A stretch of DNA of 64,000 nucleotides, taken from positions 682,001 through 746,000 of the forward strand of contig CAVZDP010000002.1 in assembly GCA_963774075.1 (NCBI GenBank). The letters are read 5' to 3'. The notes below the pieces were generated by a model that saw only the letters and a list, made by a program, of their open reading frames with translations, was not told the origin of the DNA and did no database searches. The translations under genes were made by a program, and so were the position numbers. Position 1 is the first letter of the stretch, and each line of letters begins with the position of its first letter. Source of the stretch: JBBQNR01 sp963774075. Its GTDB lineage: Bacteria > Actinomycetota > Thermoleophilia > Solirubrobacterales > JBBDJG01. Of this stretch, positions 28,236 through 36,732 are shown one piece after another.

Positions 28236-30063
28236 ATGGCTCCCGCTACGACTTCGGTCGAAACCGAGCCTTCTTCAAGCACTGACAGCGCATACCGACC
28301 GCTGCGCTCCTACGCAGCGATCGGGGACGGACGCACCGTCGCGCTCGTTGCCCGCGACGGGTCGATCGACTGGCTCTGCCTGCCGGACCTCGACTCGCCG
28401 AGCGTCTTCGGCGCGATCCTCGACAGCGACCGGGGCGGACGCTTCGCGCTCAGCCCGGAGATCCCCTTCACCGTAGAGCGGAGCTACGTCCCGACACGAA
28501 CGTCCTCCAGACGACCTTCGTCACCGACCGTGGGCGCGTACGCGTAACGGACGCGATGACGCTTCCCGCCGGGCTCGGTCCCGGCCGGGAGCTGGTCCGA
28601 GTGGTCGAAGGCATCTCGGGACGGGTGCCGATGCGATGGAGCATCGAGCCTCGCTTCGGCTATGGATCGTCGCCGGCACGTGTCGAGACGAGGCTCGGGT
28701 TTCCCGTCGCCGTCGCCGGACGTGACGCAGTCGCGGTTTGTTCCTGGTCGGCCGGGGAGCCGGAGCTCGACCAGCGCCGCGTGAGCGCTCGCTTCGAGGC
28801 GACCGAGGGAACCCGCGCTCAGATCGTGCTGAGCGCGTCCCACCAGGAGCCGCTCGTCTTCCCGGCGCGGCACGATGTCGACGACCGGCTTCGTGACACG
28901 ATCGCCTTCTGGAAGAGCTGGGCCGGCGAGCGAACCTACGACGGGCCCTGGCGTGACGCCGTGATCCGCAGCGCCCTGGCTCTGAAGCTCCTTGTCTTCT
29001 CGCCCTCGGGAGCGATCGCCGCCGCTGCGACGACCTCGCTTCCGGAACAGGTCGGTGGTGAGCGAAACTGGGACTACCGCTACTCGTGGGTCCGCGACTC
29101 GGCCTTCACACTCGACGCATTCCTGCGCCTCGGGTGCCCGTCCGAGGCGGAAGCGTTCTTCTGGTGGTTGATGCAGGCCTCTCAGCTGACGCACCCCAGG
29201 CTCAACGTGCTTTATCGGCTCGGAGGCAGCCCTTCGGCCCCCGAGAGAACGCTCGACCTCGAGGGATATCGCGGCTCCAGGCCGGTTCGGATCGGAAACG
29301 GAGCCGCCGGGCAAAGCCAGCTGGACGTCTACGGCGACCTGCTTCAGACCGCGTGGCTCTACGCATCCGCCCGAGGTGGGCTGGACCAGGACATCGGACG
29401 CAGGCTCGCGGAGATCGCGGACTTCGTCTGCACCATCTGGCGAGAGCCGGACTCCGGGATATGGGAGGTGAGGAGCGAGCCCGCCCACTTCATCCATTCG
29501 AAGATGATGTGCTGGGTCGCGCTCGACCGCGCCGCGAAGCTCGCTCGATCCGGCCAGATTCCCGATCGCCACCTGAAGCTGTGGGAACGCGAGGCCAGGC
29601 TGTCCGGGCTTACGTAGAGGCGAACGGCTGGTCGGACGCGCAGCAGAGCTACGTGCAGGTTGCCGGCAGCAGCGAGCTCGACGCGAGCCTGCTGACGGCG
29701 GTATTGCTGGGCTACGGCGATCCGGGCGATCAGCGGCTGGAGGCGACGGTCGACTCGATCCGCAAGGGGCTGGGGAAGGGACCGTTGCTGTACCGCTACA
29801 CGAGCGAGGATGGCCTGAGCGGCCACGAAGGATCCTTCCTCACCTGCTCCTTCTGGCTCGTGGATGCCCTCGCCCGCCTCGGTCGCCTCGACGAAGCTGC
29901 CGAGACGATGGAGGAGCTGCTCGGCTTTGGAAACGACGTCGGCCTCTATGCCGAGGAGGTCGAGCCGGAGACAGGTGAGTTCCTGGGCAACTTCCCCCAG
30001 GGCCTCGTCCATCTCGCGCTCATCAACGCAGCCGCCTCGCTCTCGGAGCAACAGCGGCGATGA
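28236..30063 (+). CDS. GH15-family glucoamylase/trehalase-type enzyme, two frameshifts
   Basis: A cytosolic glycoside hydrolase of family 15. The N-terminal beta domain is YRPLRSYAAIGDGRTVALVA RDGSIDWLCLPDLDSP. The (alpha/alpha)6 barrel has TSLPEQVGGERNWDYRYSWV RDSAFTLDAFL, QLDVYGDLLQTAWLYA and GLSGHEGSFLTCSFWLVDAL, ending LGNFPQGLVHLALINAAASL. Restoring one G near 28493 (CCG-GAC-ACG) and one near 29603 (AGG-GCT) joins all parts to about 608 residues, normal length. Specificity (trehalose or alpha-glucan) cannot be read. A paralogue is intact at 56146-58020. Confidence 0.85.
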
Positions 30064-30541
30064 GCTTCTGGGGCGCAATCGTCGGCGGGTTCGTCGGAAC
30101 CCTGGTTCTCACGACGGGTCTGCGTGCCGGAAGCGAGTTCGGGCTCACGCGGATGGACCTCCCGTTCCTTCTCGGTACCGCGTTCTCAGGAGACCGCACG
30201 CGTGCCAAGGCGATCGGCTACGGCCTCCATTTCGTCGCGGGGCAGGCATTTGCGGCGATGTACTACGGGGTATTCGTCGTGATCGGCGAAAGCGGATGGT
30301 GGCTGGGAGCGCTTTCGGCTTGGTCCATGCGCTCTTCGCCGGAACGGCGCTCGTAAACATCCTGTTGCCGGTCGTTCATCCCCGAATGGGCTCGACCCAA
30401 AGCGCCGCCAATTCGAGCCCGCTTCTGGAGCCGCCCGGATTCATGATGCTGAACTACGGGCCGTCGACGCCCGCGCTCACGCTGATCACTCACGTGATCT
30501 ACGGCGCGATCGTGGGGGGCTTTGTCTCCCTGTCCGGGTGA
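30060..30541 (+). CDS. conserved multi-pass membrane protein, one frameshift
   Basis: The ATG at 30060 overlaps the GH15 stop (ATGA). It reads MSFWGAIVGGFVGTLVLTTG and RMDLPFLLGTAFSGDRTRAK, then AIGYGLHFVAGQAFAAMYYG and WWLGA. Adding one G (GCG-GCT) continues it as FGLVHALFAGTALVNILLPV VHPRMGS and ITHVIYGAIVGGFVSLSG. There are about four membrane helices and 160 residues. This is a known but uncharacterised family that often accompanies stress or carbohydrate genes. Confidence 0.7.
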
Positions 30542-30546
30542 CGACT

Positions 30547-30664
30547 TTACCGCAGCTCCCGGCTGCGGGGCCACCTCCCAGGTCCACACGGCCGGTGGAT
30601 CGCTCGCCGGGAACGAAGACTCGCTCATCTGATCGACATGCTGGGGCTTCCGGAGCAATGTCAT
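30547..30664 (-). CDS. very small conserved peptide gene (SESSFPASDPP type), about 38 aa
   Basis: From the ATG at 30664 the minus strand reads MTLLRKPQHVDQMSESSFPA SDPPAVWTWEVAPQPG. The S-E-x-S-F-P-A-S-D-P-P core is a recurrent short protein motif in bacteria with no assigned role. A stop appears in the next frame (ELR-stop at 30547) if one base is lost; otherwise the frame runs on antisense to the membrane gene. Confidence 0.5.
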
Positions 30665-30699
30665 CGTGACCGGGGTCCGATTGTGTTGCGTGTGATGCG

Positions 30700-31056
30700 T
30701 CACGATCCTGCTCCGTTCGTGCTGGGGTAGGCGAGAAGTGAAGCGTTCGCCTCTTGGCAAGGGTGACAAGTCCAGCGGCGCGAGCAGGGTCGGCTGGAGA
30801 CCGAGCAATCGCATGTCCCTGAGCGCCTCGGCGAGGCGGTTCGCTCGAGCAGCGGGTCTTCGTCGGGGAGTTCGAGTTCGAGCAGCCATCCGATATCTAC
30901 ATCGGAGCTCGGAAGTCCCTGGGTCAGTCGAGAGAGCCTGATGGTGCCCTGCGGCGCCTCGGCCCGAAGGCCATCGACCTGCTGCTCGAGCCAGCGCTCG
31001 AGTTCATCGGTGGAGACCGGCACACGTGGGTGGCAGCGGATTGTTAGTTGAACCAT
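30700..31056 (-). CDS. hypothetical protein, frameshifted
   Basis: This is an unrecognised soluble protein. It starts MVQLTIRCHPRVPVSTDELE RWLEQQVDGLRAEAPQGTIR and DIGWLLELELPDEDPLLE. The better continuation lies in the next frame (NRLAEALRDMRLLGLQPTLL, APLDLSPLP), so a base has probably been lost near 30845. It precedes the SESSFPASDPP peptide gene on the same strand. Function is unknown. Confidence 0.5.
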   Translation of the reverse strand: MVQLTIRCHPRVPVSTDELERWLEQQVDGLRAEAPQGTIRLSRLTQGLPSSDVDIGWLLELELPDEDPLLERTASPRRSGTCDCSVSSRPCSRRWTCHPCQEANASLLAYPSTNGAGS

Positions 31057-31160
31057 GGGTCAATTGTCGGCGGGGGGCGAACCCAGCGGAATGGGTATAA
31101 GTCTCCATCTCCGCGTCCTGAGATGCGCAGCGCGACCGAGGCCGAGTCGCTGGCCGACGC

Positions 31161-31820
31161 TCAGGGCTCGACGAGACCGCGCCGGATTGCGTAGCGGGTC
31201 AGCTCGACGCGGTTGCGCATGCCGAGCTTCTCGAGCACGTTCGCGCGGTGGCGATCGACCGTCTTCTTGCTGATGAAGAGCTGCTCGGCGATCTCCTCGC
31301 TCGTCATGCCCTCAGCGATCAGCTTGACGACCTCGAGCTCCCGCGGCGAGAGCGGGTCCTCGGGTGTCGCCTCGCCGCGGCTGGCGCGGTCGAGGTAGTC
31401 GCGGACCAGCGCCCTGACGGCCGCCGGATAGAGGAACGGCTCGCCTCGCATCGTCGCGCGGCAGGCCTCGATCAGGTCACGGTTCGCCACCGTCTTCAGC
31501 ACGTAGCCAGATGCGCCGGCCTTCAGCGCCTCGAAGAAGTACTGCTCGTTGTCGTGCATCGACAGCATCAGGACGCGCAGCTCGGGCTTGCGCCGCGTGA
31601 GTTCCTGCGCGGCCTGCAGCCCGGTCATGCGCGGCATCGAGACGTCGAGGACCGCCAGGTCGATGTCCTCCGAGAGCGCGAGCTCGACCGCTTCGGCACC
31701 GTCGCCCGCCTGGGCGACGACCTCGAGATCCGGCGCCGAGTCGAGCACCATCCGAAGCCCGTCGCGGACGACCGCGTGGTCGTCGGCGAGCAGGATGCGG
31801 GTCTTCAGAGGAACGGTCAT
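31161..31820 (-). CDS. NarL/LuxR-type response regulator
   Basis: A cytoplasmic DNA-binding regulator of 219 residues. The receiver domain (1-125) has the acidic pair DDH, the phospho-acceptor in DLAVLDVSMPRM, the Thr/Ser position MLSMHD and the Lys in YVLKTV. The C-terminal LuxR helix-turn-helix is LSPRELEVVKLIAEGMTSEE and SKKTVDRHRANVLEKLGMRN. The ATG overlaps the stop of the sensor kinase (ATGA), so the pair is co-translated. Targets are unknown. Confidence 0.95.
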   Translation of the reverse strand: MTVPLKTRILLADDHAVVRDGLRMVLDSAPDLEVVAQAGDGAEAVELALSEDIDLAVLDVSMPRMTGLQAAQELTRRKPELRVLMLSMHDNEQYFFEALKAGASGYVLKTVANRDLIEACRATMRGEPFLYPAAVRALVRDYLDRASRGEATPEDPLSPRELEVVKLIAEGMTSEEIAEQLFISKKTVDRHRANVLEKLGMRNRVELTRYAIRRGLVEP

Positions 31821-32887
31821 GCTCGCTCCCCGTCGAGCGGTATCACGAGCCGGACCTCGGTTCCCTGGCCCGCCCGCGACTCGATCGATAGCTGGCCGTC
31901 AACCAGCAGCGCCCGCTCTCGCATACCGGCTATCCCCGCCGTGCCGCTCGGCATCTCTGCCGGCAGGCCATCGCCGTCATCTATGACACGGAGGGTGACC
32001 ATGTCTGCTTCCGACTTCAGGGAGACAGTCGCCGCGTCGGCGCCGGAGTGCCGTAAAGCGTTGGTCAGGCTCTCCTGCGCGATGCGGTAGATCACGAGCT
32101 CGACGTCCTGCGGTATGGGAGGCAGCTTTCCCTGAAGCTCGCGCCTCACCCGCAAGCCGCCTTGTTCGTCCACGCGAGAGCAAAGCGCAATCAGGGCGTT
32201 GACGAGCCCGAGGTCGTCGAGCGCCTCAGGGCGAAGCTCGCGGGCGATCCGGCGTACTTCGTCCAGGCTCTCGCGAATGGCATCCGTCACCCGCCGAAGC
32301 TCCTGCGACGCCAGGTCGGGATCGCTCTCGGATGCCCGCTCGGCATGGATCATGACGGCGGTCAGCGTCTGGCCGATCTCGTCATGTAGCTCCTGCGCGA
32401 CTCGTAGCCTCTCCGCCTCCTGTGCGGCGAGCGCCGTACGCGCCGCCTCGCGGCGTGCGGTCTCCAGCCTATCGAGCATGGCATTGAAGGCGTTCACGAG
32501 AGCCGCGCCCTCCGAGCTACGCGGATTGACGCCGGTTAGCCGCCGACCCGGCCTATCGGGATCGACGGAGCTCATGGCCTCGGTGAGCTTGAAGAACGGC
32601 GAGAGCACGCGTCGAAGCAGCGCGAGGTTCAACAAGAGCATCACCGCCAGGCCGGCCATCAGGACCGCAAGCTGCCAGGCGGCGATCGGGTCGCTGATCG
32701 TGATCGGCGTGACTGCGAGCAAGGTGGCCGCGACGACGAGCACCGTGCCATTGGTCAGGAAAACCCACCACAGAAGCGAGAATCGGTGGGCTTTGCCTGA
32801 CCCTGCTCGGACGGGCGTCGCGTCGGCGACCTCAGAGCTCGCCCCGGCATCGAGCGGCGACCTTGCGGTAGGTCGTATGGAAGACAT
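31817..32887 (-). CDS. NarX-type membrane sensor histidine kinase
   Basis: Partner of the 31161 regulator. From the ATG at 32887 it has two membrane helices (FSLLWWVFLTNGTVLVVAAT and IAAWQLAVLMAGLAVMLLLN) with a very short external loop, so it probably senses within the membrane or cytosol. A HAMP-like segment (LSPFFKLTEAMSSVDPDRPG) and the HisKA_3 site RVAQELHDEIGQTLTAVMIH follow. The HATPase part has QESLTNALRHSGADAA (N box) and DGDGLPAEMPSGTAGIAGMR (G boxes). Starts further upstream are possible but overlap the leader element on the other strand. Confidence 0.9.
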   Translation of the reverse strand: MSSIRPTARSPLDAGASSEVADATPVRAGSGKAHRFSLLWWVFLTNGTVLVVAATLLAVTPITISDPIAAWQLAVLMAGLAVMLLLNLALLRRVLSPFFKLTEAMSSVDPDRPGRRLTGVNPRSSEGAALVNAFNAMLDRLETARREAARTALAAQEAERLRVAQELHDEIGQTLTAVMIHAERASESDPDLASQELRRVTDAIRESLDEVRRIARELRPEALDDLGLVNALIALCSRVDEQGGLRVRRELQGKLPPIPQDVELVIYRIAQESLTNALRHSGADAATVSLKSEADMVTLRVIDDGDGLPAEMPSGTAGIAGMRERALLVDGQLSIESRAGQGTEVRLVIPLDGERA

Positions 32888-32914
32888 GCTCGGATGAGCA
32901 TAAGGACTACGAGA

Positions 32915-33036
32915 AATGGCGAGTTGGACCCATGGCCGTTGATCGTGTCCACCTCGATGCTTCGCATGACACCGCACGAGCTGGGGAGTCGAAACCCGGC
33001 AAAGCCACAGACCGGTGCGAAGCGAAAGGGATCGAC
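32915..33036 (+). promoter_or_regulatory. shared leader element, copy 1
   Basis: AAATGG, eight bases, ACCCATGG (about 32917-32935), then about 105 bases to the start at 33037. The leader holds an open frame from the ATG in ACCCATGG that reads MAVDRVHLDASHDTA. Copies 2 and 3 share the motif, the spacing and the V/L-D/E-A-S-x-H peptide core. Confidence 0.6.
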
Positions 33037-33290
33037 ATGCTTACCGGCAGGGGTGCTCGCCCAGGCGAGTTGACACGAAACAGATACGAGCAACAGCTCG
33101 AGGAGCCGTTGCGCCAAGAGCTCAGCCAGCTCGCGGTCATCGGTCGCCGGCAGATCGCCGAACGGGTGCGTGATGCGCACCGGAACGGCGAAGAGCTTGC
33201 AGACAATCTCGAGCTGATCGACGCCCTCGAGGCTCAGGCGCGACTCGAGCGCCGGATCACGTTGCTGCAGATTTGGCTTGGCTCACATCG
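33037..33290 (+). pseudogene. GreA N-terminal coiled-coil domain only
   Basis: From the ATG at 33037 the sequence encodes LTRNRYEQQLEEPLRQELSQ, then RRQIAERVRDAHRNGEELAD NLELIDALEAQARLERRITL LQ. This matches the N-terminal coiled coil of the GreA-family gene next door (RLRAAREDGGELADNLELID ALEDQDLLERQITALEAA). The C-terminal FKBP-like domain is missing and the frame runs on into the next leader. It is either a decayed duplicate or a one-domain protein that could enter the polymerase secondary channel. Confidence 0.65.
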
Positions 33291-33315
33291 GCGTTCTGGG
33301 CAGCGCACGCTGAGC

Positions 33316-33436
33316 AAATGGGGCTTGAGACCCATGGCAGGCGGGACCAACGCCGTGGATGCTTCAGGGCACGGCGCCGCAGCCAGTGCGACGTCGAAAT
33401 CTGTTGAGACGCCAATCCCCGATGTGAGGAGGAGTC
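33316..33436 (+). promoter_or_regulatory. shared leader element, copy 2
   Basis: AAATGG, eight bases, ACCCATGG (33316-33337), then 103 bases from that ATG to the start at 33437. The leader frame reads MAGGTNAVDASGHGAAASA and stops just upstream of the start region (RRS-stop overlapping GGAGGAGTC). Confidence 0.6.
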
Positions 33437-33988
33437 ATGACGGTCAGCACGGCAGTTCCCAGCCATCACGAAGTTCTGATGACGCGCGAGGGGTACGAGC
33501 GCTTGCGCGACGAGCTCGCCACGCTTACCACTACCGCACGGGCAGAGATCACCGACCGGCTGCGCGCCGCACGTGAGGACGGAGGAGAGCTCGCCGACAA
33601 CCTCGAGCTGATCGACGCCTTGGAGGATCAGGATCTGCTCGAGCGTCAGATCACAGCACTGGAGGCAGCGATGGCCTCGGCACGGGTCGTGCACGAACCG
33701 CCACGCGACGGCACGATCGGGATCGGCACGAGCGTCGAACTCCGAGACATCGATCGCGGGCTTGAGTCGGAGTACGAGCTGGTGGGCTCCGTCGAAGCGG
33801 ATCCTGCCCATCGCAGGCTCTCGGTCGCCTCGCCCGTCGGCCGGGCGCTGCTCGGTCGGCGAACCGGCGATGTCCTCGAATTGCAGGTGCCACGCGGCAG
33901 GATGCGACTTCGTATTCTCGCGGTCGATCCGAACCGTGAGGCCAGGCGGTCGGCACGTCCACGCAGCGCCGAGCTCCAAGCGGCGTAA
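33437..33988 (+). CDS. GreA/GreB-family transcription elongation factor
   Basis: A 183-residue two-domain protein. The N-terminal coiled coil (LMTREGYERLRDELATLTTT ... ELADNLELIDALEDQDLLER) carries acidic residues near its tip. The C-terminal FKBP-like domain has IGIGTSVELRDIDRGLESEY ELVGS, ADPAHRRLSVASPVGRALLG and GDVLELQVPRGRMRLRILAV. It binds the RNA polymerase secondary channel and either rescues stalled complexes or modulates initiation, as Gfh-type relatives do. GGAGGAG precedes the ATG. A truncated copy lies upstream, and both have the same leader. Confidence 0.85.
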   Translation: MTVSTAVPSHHEVLMTREGYERLRDELATLTTTARAEITDRLRAAREDGGELADNLELIDALEDQDLLERQITALEAAMASARVVHEPPRDGTIGIGTSVELRDIDRGLESEYELVGSVEADPAHRRLSVASPVGRALLGRRTGDVLELQVPRGRMRLRILAVDPNREARRSARPRSAELQAA

Positions 33989-34135
33989 AGGAGCTGGGTC
34001 CGATGTTGGCCATATTCGTATGAGTCATGGCAGGCACCGCGATGTGTCACTTCGTGGTGCTCTTGCCCGACCGTTTCTACCCCCTACGCGAAGGGGCTGC
34101 ACAAGCCCGTTAGGGCCCTTCGCCTTCGGCTCGCG

Positions 34136-34552
34136 CTATCGCGCGGGCGAGGCTTTCCAGTTCGGCAAGCGGCAACGCGCTTGCTCTATGAGCGGGAAGA
34201 GCACGCGCTCTTCGTGGCGAACGTGCCCTTCCAGAATCGTGCCGAGCTCCTGCAGGAAGCCGACGGTTCTCTCCCCCGCGTCTATGTCGGCAGCGCGGCG
34301 CCTGATCGTCACATGGTCCGTCAGGACTCGCACGACCGGTTCCTCCTCGGCGCTTGCGACTCGCTCGTATGCCGGCAAGAGCACCTCCTCTTCGACCTGG
34401 AAGTGGCGGTGTCCGTGTTCTCGCCAGAAATCGAGAAGCTCAGTCGCCCGCGCTTCACAGTCGGGCTCTTCCGCACGGCGAAGCCTTTGGGCAACGAACA
34501 GTGCCTCGTGGTGGTCCCGGGAGAGCTGACGATGTGCCTGAGTGCGCTTCAT
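34136..34552 (-). CDS. hemerythrin-like HHE-domain protein
   Basis: A 138-residue four-helix metal-binding protein. From the ATG at 34552 it reads MKRTQAHRQLSRDHHEALFV, LLDFWREHGHRHFQVEEEVL LPAYERV, VRVLTDHVTIRRRAADI and ILEGHVRHEERVLFPLIEQA. The His and Glu residues (DHH, H-x-x-x-H-F-x-x-EE, DH, H-x-x-x-EE-x-x-LFP) form the diiron site. It probably senses or stores oxygen, NO or iron. It diverges from the ECF sigma gene across the copy-3 leader. Confidence 0.9.
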   Translation of the reverse strand: MKRTQAHRQLSRDHHEALFVAQRLRRAEEPDCEARATELLDFWREHGHRHFQVEEEVLLPAYERVASAEEEPVVRVLTDHVTIRRRAADIDAGERTVGFLQELGTILEGHVRHEERVLFPLIEQARCRLPNWKASPAR

Positions 34553-34615
34553 AGCGGTATCGGGAAACCCCTGCCGGTCAGGTGCATCTCGCGCAAATGA
34601 GCAAGGTACACCAGG

Positions 34616-34737
34616 CAAATGGGGCGATGTACCCATGGTCGGAAGCCGCGCTGGGGTTGAAGCTTCAAAGCATGAAGCCGCGTCTAGCTCGCGGCCTCGA
34701 AATTCCGACGAAGCCGATCCGAACGCGAGGAGCAGAC
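34616..34737 (+). promoter_or_regulatory. shared leader element, copy 3
   Basis: AAATGG (from 34618), eight bases, ACCCATGG (to 34637), then 104 bases from that ATG to the sigma-factor start at 34738. The leader frame reads MVGSRAGVEASKHEAASSSR, matching the V-D/E-A-S-x-H core of copies 1 and 2. The gene that follows is unrelated to GreA. Confidence 0.6.
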
Positions 34738-35409
34738 ATGACCACCAACGCCACAGTCCTAAGCAGCCTCCAGATTTCCGGCGTTGGCAGGCCCGATGCT
34801 GAATCGCGCGCCTGGATCACGGACCTGCAGGATTCGGGTCGACCGCACGACGAGGCGGTCGCCCGCCTCCACGAGCTATTGCTCGGAGCGGCGCGCTTCG
34901 AGGTCAATCGTCGTCGCACCACGATGCCTCACCTACGGGGGAATGACTTCGACGACCTCGCGATGCAAAGCGCGGACGATGCGCTGGTCGCTGTGCTCTC
35001 GAAGCTCGACAGCTATCGGGGCGACAGCAAGTTCGCGACTTGGGCCTACAAGTTCGCCTTGATCGAAGCGGGCGTGAAGCTTCACCGACGGGCTTGGCAG
35101 GGCCGTGAGATCCCCCTCGAGCCGGAGACCTGGTCCTTCTTCTCTGGCAGAACTCCCTCCCCCCAGTCTCGCGCTGAGTGCGGCGAACTCTTAGAGACGA
35201 TCCAAGACGCCGTCTCGAATGAGCTGACGCCGCACCAGCGCGAGGTGCTCGTTGCGACCACGATGAACGGCGTGCCGATCGACGTTCTCGCCGACCGGCT
35301 CAACTCAACCAGAGGGGCGCTCTACAAGACGCTTCATGACGCGCGCCACAAGCTGCGCGCGCAACTCGCCGCTCAGGGATTGAGCATCGGCGATGAAAGA
35401 GCAGAATAA
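34738..35409 (+). CDS. ECF-type RNA polymerase sigma factor
   Basis: A 223-residue protein. Region 2 is RLHELLLGAARFEVNRRRTT and DDLAMQSADDALVAVLSKLD SYRGDSKFATWAYKFALIEA (the -10 recognition helix with FATWAYKF). Region 4 is LTPHQREVLVATTMNGVPID VLADRLNSTRGALYKTLHDA RHKLRAQL (helix-turn-helix). GAGGAGCAGAC precedes the ATG; longer starts run into the leader. No anti-sigma gene follows directly. It could drive the shared promoter class, but nothing in the sequence proves that. Confidence 0.9.
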   Translation: MTTNATVLSSLQISGVGRPDAESRAWITDLQDSGRPHDEAVARLHELLLGAARFEVNRRRTTMPHLRGNDFDDLAMQSADDALVAVLSKLDSYRGDSKFATWAYKFALIEAGVKLHRRAWQGREIPLEPETWSFFSGRTPSPQSRAECGELLETIQDAVSNELTPHQREVLVATTMNGVPIDVLADRLNSTRGALYKTLHDARHKLRAQLAAQGLSIGDERAE

Positions 35410-35572
35410 GTGACGTGAGCTCTTTCATCTGGCTTGCTGCCTCTACTCTCGACGGCGCGCTCGGCGGACCCGTCGACCGGTGTGGCGAGTCCTCGCTCAC
35501 AGCGGGCGCAAGCGTATCGCCGACGGCTCCCTCGCGTACTCGAATGCGTCGAAGTTAGACTGCGGGCCACGC

Positions 35573-35980
35573 ATGGGAGTGCGCCTTCTCATAGCAGCAG
35601 GTGAAGCCGCCTCGGGACCGGAAGCGCTACCGCCGAGTGTCCGGTCTCTAATAGAGGCGGCCGACGACATACTGGCGGTCGCGCCAACCCTGCCCGGCCG
35701 CTGGGAGTGGCTGTCGTCGGCAACGGACAAGCGCAAGGAGCAGGCGGACGAGCGTCTTCAGGCGGTATTGGGGCATTTGGAAGAGATGGGAGTCGACGCG
35801 AAGGGCACTGTCGGCGCAGATGATCCACTGCTCGCCTTCGAGGACGCGATCAGGCAGTTCGATCCCGATCACATCCTGATCGCCATTCGTCCCGAGCAGC
35901 GCGCCGGCTGGCAGGAGCGAGACCTGCTCGATCAGGTGCTGGAACGCTTCGGGCTCCCGATTACCGTCTTCCAGCTCTGA
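35573..35980 (+). CDS. stand-alone UspA-like domain protein
   Basis: A 135-residue protein closely similar to the first half of the universal stress protein at 20933-21856: VAPTLPGRWEWLSSATDKRK, QADERLQAVLGHLEEMG, AIRQFDPDHILIAIRPEQRA GWQERDLLDQVLERFGLPIT. The canonical GxxG-GS/N ATP signature is absent. It might pair with full Usp proteins. The start at 35573 was chosen because the pattern of the homologue begins there; upstream codons are Arg/Ala-rich. Confidence 0.8.
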   Translation: MGVRLLIAAGEAASGPEALPPSVRSLIEAADDILAVAPTLPGRWEWLSSATDKRKEQADERLQAVLGHLEEMGVDAKGTVGADDPLLAFEDAIRQFDPDHILIAIRPEQRAGWQERDLLDQVLERFGLPITVFQL

Positions 35981-36059
35981 CCGCATAGCGTGTCCCTCAT
36001 GTGCGGGTCCGACGAAGGGCGTGCGCGAACGGGACGACGATGCCGCCAGAGCAAAAGGG

Positions 36060-36091
36060 AAAACGCCCGGTTATCAGCGACCGAGCGTTTT
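36060..36091 (+). terminator. intrinsic-type terminator
   Basis: AAAACGC-CCGG, ten-base loop, CCG-AGCGTTTT. The stem is about 10 pairs with one mismatch, ends in TTTT and lies 80 bases after the Usp-domain gene. Confidence 0.65.
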
Positions 36092-36732
36092 CGCGCCTCT
36101 CCTCTTGGAAAGGTTTAGCTCCACGCTTGGCCTTCCCGAGCGGAGGCGCCGGGAAACATCCTCGCCAACGAGGCGCGTGATACCAGCGTGATAACAAACG
36201 CCTCGCCATATGCGTCCAGATCGTCAGTTGCCGCGGAAAGATCCCTGCATATGGGCCATACGGACGATTCCTTCACACGCCCGACAAGGTTGAGGGCCTT
36301 GTGGCCTATGAAGGCCGTGGAGGTTCGAGTCCTCTCGGGCGCATGAAAGCCCTGCAAATGGGCACTTTTTGCTTTAGTGACCATCTGGATTTAGTGGTCG
36401 TGATAACAGGCGTGATAACAAAAACCTTGCGGGCCTAATTAATCCGTCTCTAGGCACTGCGATGCTGGCCTGGGTCCGCTGACGACCTGTTGCTGTGCGT
36501 GGCGACCGGACAGTTTTGCCGCCTCGTCTTACCTTGCGGGTCTGCAAATCGAAGGCAACACTCTCGCCCGCGTACTGATTGGTCTGCGAAGAGGTGACCG
36601 GGTGCGCGGCGCGGAGGTTGATGCCATGCGTGTTTCGAGTCGCTCCGCGATCGTGCCCACCCGGCGAGGGCCCCCTGAACTTACCGTCGAGGGCTTGAGG
36701 CCCGGAGGGCAAAGTGACTTAGCTCGACATCC
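36092..36732. other. 640-base gene-free region around a tRNA relic
   Basis: No convincing gene is present. The stretch contains the tRNA-Leu fragment and three CGTGATAACA copies (36188-36197, 36399-36408, 36411-36420). The minus-strand open frame over the tRNA relic (ERTRTST) is the usual false antisense frame of a tRNA. Confidence 0.5.
36275..36343 (+). tRNA. partial tRNA-Leu(GAG): anticodon arm to 3' end
   Basis: The anticodon arm is CAAGG-TTGAGGG-CCTTG (36285-36301) with anticodon GAG at 36292-36294. The long variable arm is GGCC-TATGAA-GGCC (36303-36316), as in class II tRNAs. The T arm is GGAGG-TTCGAGT-CCTCT (36319-36335), and the 3' acceptor strand CGGGCGC plus A ends at 36343. The D arm and the 5' acceptor strand are missing, so it is not a working tRNA. 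It is most likely an attachment-site duplicate left by an integrative element. Confidence 0.8.

Noticed and set aside
28484..29572. Long open frame on the minus strand inside the GH15 gene
   Set aside because: It is the antisense of a clear GH15 barrel with conserved motifs. Composition is low-complexity and no family fits; high GC makes such frames common.
36115..36384. 89-residue minus-strand protein over the tRNA relic
   Set aside because: The ERTRTST string is the well-known false translation of the antisense strand of a tRNA 3' end.
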